NCBI GenBank assembly: GCA_002438685.1
Contig: DJQG01000109.1
Location: 6,320 to 22,889, forward strand
Origin: Ruminococcaceae bacterium UBA6392
GTDB taxonomy: Bacteria; Bacillota; Clostridia; Oscillospirales; Acutalibacteraceae
Length of the DNA stretch: 16,570 bases
Direction: 5' to 3'
A program made the position numbers and the translations under genes. The stretch's first letter is position 1; each line of letters opens with the position of its first letter. The notes beneath the pieces are model-generated. The model saw nothing but the letters and a program-made list of their open reading frames with translations, did not search any database and was not told the origin of the DNA. This document shows positions 13,687 to 16,570 of this stretch, piece by piece.

Positions 13687-16131
13687 ATGAGCATAGAAAA
13701 ACTGATTTCTTTAAGACAGCAGATAATCAAAAAAGACTTCAGTCGTATGAATGATATGCAGCTTGAAGCGGTCCTTACTACCAAAGGACCGCTTTTGGTA
13801 CTTGCGGGAGCGGGCAGCGGAAAGACCACCGTGCTCGTCAACCGTATCGTAAACCTTGTCAAATACGGCGAGGCTTATTATTCCTCTGACTTTTCCCGCC
13901 CGATACGCGAGGGCGACGAGGCGCTGCTTGAAAACTATCTCGCAGGCGATACGAGTCTTTTTGAGGCGGAGGATCTTCTGAGCGTCCATCCCGCGAAACC
14001 GTGGCAGATTCTCGCGATAACTTTCACCAATAAAGCCGCAGGCGAGCTCAAAGAGCGAATCTGCAAGGCTCTCGGCGAAGACGGCAACGATGTTTGGGCG
14101 AGCACATTCCACTCGACCTGCGCCAAGATTCTGCGCCGCCACGCCGATGAGATAGGTTATACGCACAATTTCACTATCTACGACTCCGACGACTCCAAAC
14201 GCGCCGCCAAGGAGTGCATAAAGCGCCTCGGATATGACGAGAAGATGATTCCCGTCAAGTCCGTTCTCGCCGAGATAAGCCGCGCCAAGGACGAGCTGAT
14301 TACCCCCGCCGAGTTCATTTCGACGAATCAGGCGGATATACGCCTGAAGAAGATAGGCGAAGTCTATGAGGAATATCAGAAGTTCCTCAAGGCGGCGGAC
14401 GCCATGGACTTTGACGATTTGATAGTCAATATGGTGAAGCTCCTCAAAACGAACAAGGAGACCCGCGAATACTATCAGAACCGCTTCAAATACATAATGG
14501 TCGATGAGTATCAGGATACGAACCACGCGCAATATGTGCTCACAGCGCTGCTCGCGGCGGGGCACGAGAATATCTGCGTCGTCGGCGATGACGATCAGAG
14601 CATCTATCGCTTCCGCGGCGCAACTATCGAAAACATCCTGAGCTTTGAAAAGCAGTATAAAAACGCAAAGGTCATCCGCCTCGAGCAGAACTACCGTTCG
14701 ACTCAGACGATACTCGACGCCGCCAACGCCGTTATCGCGAACAACGAACAGCGAAAGGGCAAAAATCTTTGGACGGATAACGGACAGGGCGCGAAAATCG
14801 AGTTCTATGTCGCCGAGGACGAGATGGCGGAGAGCCGCCACGTTGCCGATACGATCGTCTCTAATGTCGCCGATGGCGAGGAATGGAACGACCACGCGGT
14901 GCTCTACAGAATGAACGCGCAGTCGAACCTTATCGAGCAGTCGTTCATCAGAAGTGGCATACCGTACAGAATGATAGGCGGTCACAGATTCTATGACCGC
15001 AAAGAGATAAAAGACGCCATGGCGTATCTCTATGTCGTCAACAACACGGCGGATGAGATAAGGCTCAGAAGAATAATCAACGAGCCCAAGCGCGGAATCG
15101 GCGAGACTTCGCTCAATGCTGTTTTTGAAATAGCGAACGGGCTCGGCGTTGAACCGTTCGAGGTCATACGCTCGGCGGATCAGTATGCGAAGCTTTCGCG
15201 CGCTGCTTCAAAGCTCATTGCGTTTGGCAAGCTCATCGACTCGTTCCGCGAGAAAATGGAGGTCATGCCCCTCGCCGATCTGCTCGGCGTGATACTTGAC
15301 GAGACGGGCTATACGCTCTCGCTCGCCAACGAGCCCGAAAAATATCAGGAGCGCGTGGCGAACCTGGCGGAGCTCGGTAACAACATACGCCGCTACTGCG
15401 AGGAGAACCCCGAGGGCGACCTCAACGGCTTCCTGCAGGAGACCGCGCTGCTCACGGATATAGATAACTACAACGCCCAGACCCAGGCGGTCGTTATGAT
15501 GACGATACATTCCGCCAAGGGACTCGAATTCCCGAATGTGTTTATAGTCGGCATGGAGGAGGGGATATTCCCCGGAATGCAGACGATACTCTATGAGCCG
15601 GAGAATATCGAGGAGGAGCGCAGACTCGCCTATGTCGCGATAACTCGCGCGAAGAAAAAGCTTTATATTTCCAGCGCAACAACGCGAATGCTCTACGGTA
15701 TGACGAACCGCAACCGCCCGTCGAGATTTGTTGAAGAGATACCCGAAGAACTGCTCGACAAGAAAGGCGCAAGACCGATGTCTTATCAGACTCACGGAAT
15801 TCCGCAGCAGCGTTCCGCAGGACAGGGGAGCGCGTCAAGAGGATTTTCAAAGCCCTCCGCGCAGTCGCCCGCAAGAGTGTCGAATTCAATCCCGTCGAAG
15901 CCCGCTTACAGCTTCTCCGCTTCGTCCGGTTTCTCCGGCGCGGGCGCGAAGAAGCCCGCCGCCGCGGCGCAGAGTTATTCCGTCGGCGAGACGGTCAAGC
16001 ATAAAGCATACGGCACTGGCGTGATACTAAGTATGCAGAAAATGGCGAATGATACCATGCTCGAAATAGCCTTCGAAAAGGTCGGCACAAAGAAAATAAT
16101 GGCGAACTACGCCAAGCTCGAAAAAGTATAA
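13687..16131 (+). CDS. pcrA: ATP-dependent DNA helicase PcrA (UvrD family)
   Basis: This superfamily 1A 3'-5' helicase is used in DNA repair, replication restart and clearing of RNA polymerase or recombinase complexes. The product has 814 residues, compared with roughly 720-740 for Bacillus-type PcrA. The helicase motifs run in order: GAGSGKTT (Lys46), ITFTNKAA (from about 111), VDEYQDTN, VVGDDDQSIYRFRGA, EQNYRST, TIHSAKGLEFPNVF and EERRLAYVAITRAKK. A low-complexity Ser/Pro/Ala-rich linker then leads to a C-terminal Tudor-like domain (GETVKHKAYGTGVIL to the end), which in PcrA binds RNA polymerase. Residues 62-101 are an insertion between motifs I and Ia that is absent from the Bacillus protein. 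The ribosome binding site AAAGGTG overlaps the pfkA stop codon, so translation is probably coupled. A strong terminator follows 4 bp after the stop. Confidence 0.96.
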   Translation: MSIEKLISLRQQIIKKDFSRMNDMQLEAVLTTKGPLLVLAGAGSGKTTVLVNRIVNLVKYGEAYYSSDFSRPIREGDEALLENYLAGDTSLFEAEDLLSVHPAKPWQILAITFTNKAAGELKERICKALGEDGNDVWASTFHSTCAKILRRHADEIGYTHNFTIYDSDDSKRAAKECIKRLGYDEKMIPVKSVLAEISRAKDELITPAEFISTNQADIRLKKIGEVYEEYQKFLKAADAMDFDDLIVNMVKLLKTNKETREYYQNRFKYIMVDEYQDTNHAQYVLTALLAAGHENICVVGDDDQSIYRFRGATIENILSFEKQYKNAKVIRLEQNYRSTQTILDAANAVIANNEQRKGKNLWTDNGQGAKIEFYVAEDEMAESRHVADTIVSNVADGEEWNDHAVLYRMNAQSNLIEQSFIRSGIPYRMIGGHRFYDRKEIKDAMAYLYVVNNTADEIRLRRIINEPKRGIGETSLNAVFEIANGLGVEPFEVIRSADQYAKLSRAASKLIAFGKLIDSFREKMEVMPLADLLGVILDETGYTLSLANEPEKYQERVANLAELGNNIRRYCEENPEGDLNGFLQETALLTDIDNYNAQTQAVVMMTIHSAKGLEFPNVFIVGMEEGIFPGMQTILYEPENIEEERRLAYVAITRAKKKLYISSATTRMLYGMTNRNRPSRFVEEIPEELLDKKGARPMSYQTHGIPQQRSAGQGSASRGFSKPSAQSPARVSNSIPSKPAYSFSASSGFSGAGAKKPAAAAQSYSVGETVKHKAYGTGVILSMQKMANDTMLEIAFEKVGTKKIMANYAKLEKV

Positions 16132-16135
16132 TAGA

Positions 16136-16180
16136 AACCCGGTCAGTGCGTTTGATTTTGCACCGACCGGGTTCGTTTTA
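16136..16180 (+). terminator. Rho-independent terminator after pcrA
   Basis: AACCCGGTC (16136-16144) pairs with GACCGGGTT (16165-16173), extended after one A/C mismatch by GTGC (16146-16149) / GCAC (16160-16163). The tail is CGTTTTA. It closes the pfkA-pcrA unit and faces a convergent gene. Confidence 0.9.
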
Positions 16181-16200
16181 TATCCACTGAATGTGAGCCA

Positions 16201-16237
16201 AAGCAAAACAGCCGCAGCAAAACAAATCGCTGCGGCT
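16201..16237 (-). terminator. Terminator of the convergent minus-strand dehydrogenase gene
   Basis: A perfect 9-bp stem AGCCGCAGC (16210-16218) / GCTGCGGCT (16229-16237) lies 15 bp beyond the minus-strand stop. On the minus strand it is followed by GTTTTGCTT, a moderate T-rich tail. Confidence 0.7.
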
Positions 16238-16252
16238 GACTTTATATGTTTT

Positions 16253-16570
16253 TTACTCGCTGATCTTTCTGACTGTCTCCATGACATAGTCGCCGAACTC
16301 GCTGCAGGTGCAGCCGTCCTCGCGGCCTGTGATTTTGAGCTTCTTGTCCTCATACATGCAGATGTCGAGCGCCCTTTCAAGCAGATCGGCTTTTTCCTGC
16401 TCGCCGATGTGGGAGAGGAGCATCACGCTCGCTCTGAGCATCGAGCAGGGATCGGCGTACTGCGCTCTGCCCTCGCGAACCATTCTCGGAGCCGAGCCGT
16501 GGATAGCCTCGAACATCGCGTAACGCTTGCCGATGTTTGCGCTGCCGGCCGTGCCGACGCCGCCCTGGAA
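16253..16570 (-). CDS. Isocitrate/isopropylmalate dehydrogenase family protein, C-terminal part
   Basis: This is an NAD(P)-dependent beta-decarboxylating dehydrogenase. Only the last 105 residues are in view; the 5' end lies beyond base 16570. The visible part starts FQGGVGTAGSANIG, followed directly by MFEAIHGSAPRM and YADPCSMLRASVMLL, which form the cofactor-binding loop and the helices after it. HGSAP is the family's nucleotide-binding signature. The GSANIG segment and the long tail resemble clostridial isocitrate dehydrogenases more than LeuB, but without the substrate-binding N-terminal residues the substrate cannot be settled; isopropylmalate and homoisocitrate remain possible. The gene converges on pcrA, with both terminators in the 120 bp between them. 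The internal Met at 16516 is not the start, because the frame runs on into the conserved loop upstream. Confidence 0.9.
   Translation of the reverse strand, partial: FQGGVGTAGSANIGKRYAMFEAIHGSAPRMVREGRAQYADPCSMLRASVMLLSHIGEQEKADLLERALDICMYEDKKLKITGREDGCTCSEFGDYVMETVRKISE

Noticed and set aside
13711..14985. 424-codon minus-strand frame opposite pcrA
   Set aside because: It is a shadow of the helicase gene, with no motif and no supporting ribosome binding site or promoter.

Overview
The window is chromosomal DNA of a gut-type clostridial Firmicute, most likely of the Oscillospirales/Ruminococcaceae kind. The evidence is the gene set (HPr kinase, EndoA-type MazF, WhiA, RapZ/YvcJ, PcrA and a PHP-containing DnaE), strong AGGAGG-type ribosome binding sites, GC-rich codons combined with AT-rich promoters, and Rho-independent terminators. 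The organism assignment is inference. Nearly all genes run on the plus strand; only the partial gene at the right edge is on the minus strand.

Region 1 (1-3671) holds the C-terminal half of a Clp/Hsp100 ATPase closed by a terminator. Next comes a cytidine deaminase reading frame that has lost the segment carrying its catalytic Cys/His-Ala-Glu motif. It overlaps by 4 bp a complete bifunctional NAD(P)H-hydrate repair enzyme (nnr), followed by a small lipoprotein and a MazF/EndoA RNase toxin with no antitoxin beside it. The order nnr, lipoprotein, mazF looks like a reduced form of the Firmicute acpS-(nnr)-ydcC-alr-antitoxin-mazF neighbourhood.

Region 2 (3672-4079) is a 408-bp intergenic stretch with a terminator-like hairpin, a small palindromic repeat with inverted ends, phased A/T tracts and a near-consensus sigma-A promoter. 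That promoter drives region 3 (4080-12315), a tightly spaced cluster: hprK, ROK glucokinase, murB, rapZ, whiA and dnaE. It joins carbon-catabolite signalling and sugar phosphorylation to peptidoglycan precursor synthesis, division control and replication. It resembles the conserved Firmicute hprK/yvcJ-yvcK-whiA neighbourhood, but yvcK is missing between rapZ and whiA.

Region 4 (12316-12714) is a second large gap. It contains a roughly 202-bp element with 25-bp imperfect terminal inverted repeats and several nested hairpins, then a consensus promoter with an 11-bp direct repeat. Region 5 holds pfkA (ATP-type 6-phosphofructokinase) and pcrA (UvrD-family helicase with an extra 40-residue insert), closed by a strong terminator. 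A second hairpin serves the convergent minus-strand gene, whose visible C-terminus belongs to the isocitrate/isopropylmalate dehydrogenase family.

Most of the window is conserved housekeeping sequence. The items that stand out are the gutted cytidine deaminase, the nested-hairpin element at 12340-12541, the antitoxin-less MazF, the insert in PcrA, and the repeat and promoter architecture in the two large gaps. I found no CRISPR array, tRNA, rRNA, transposase or phage gene.
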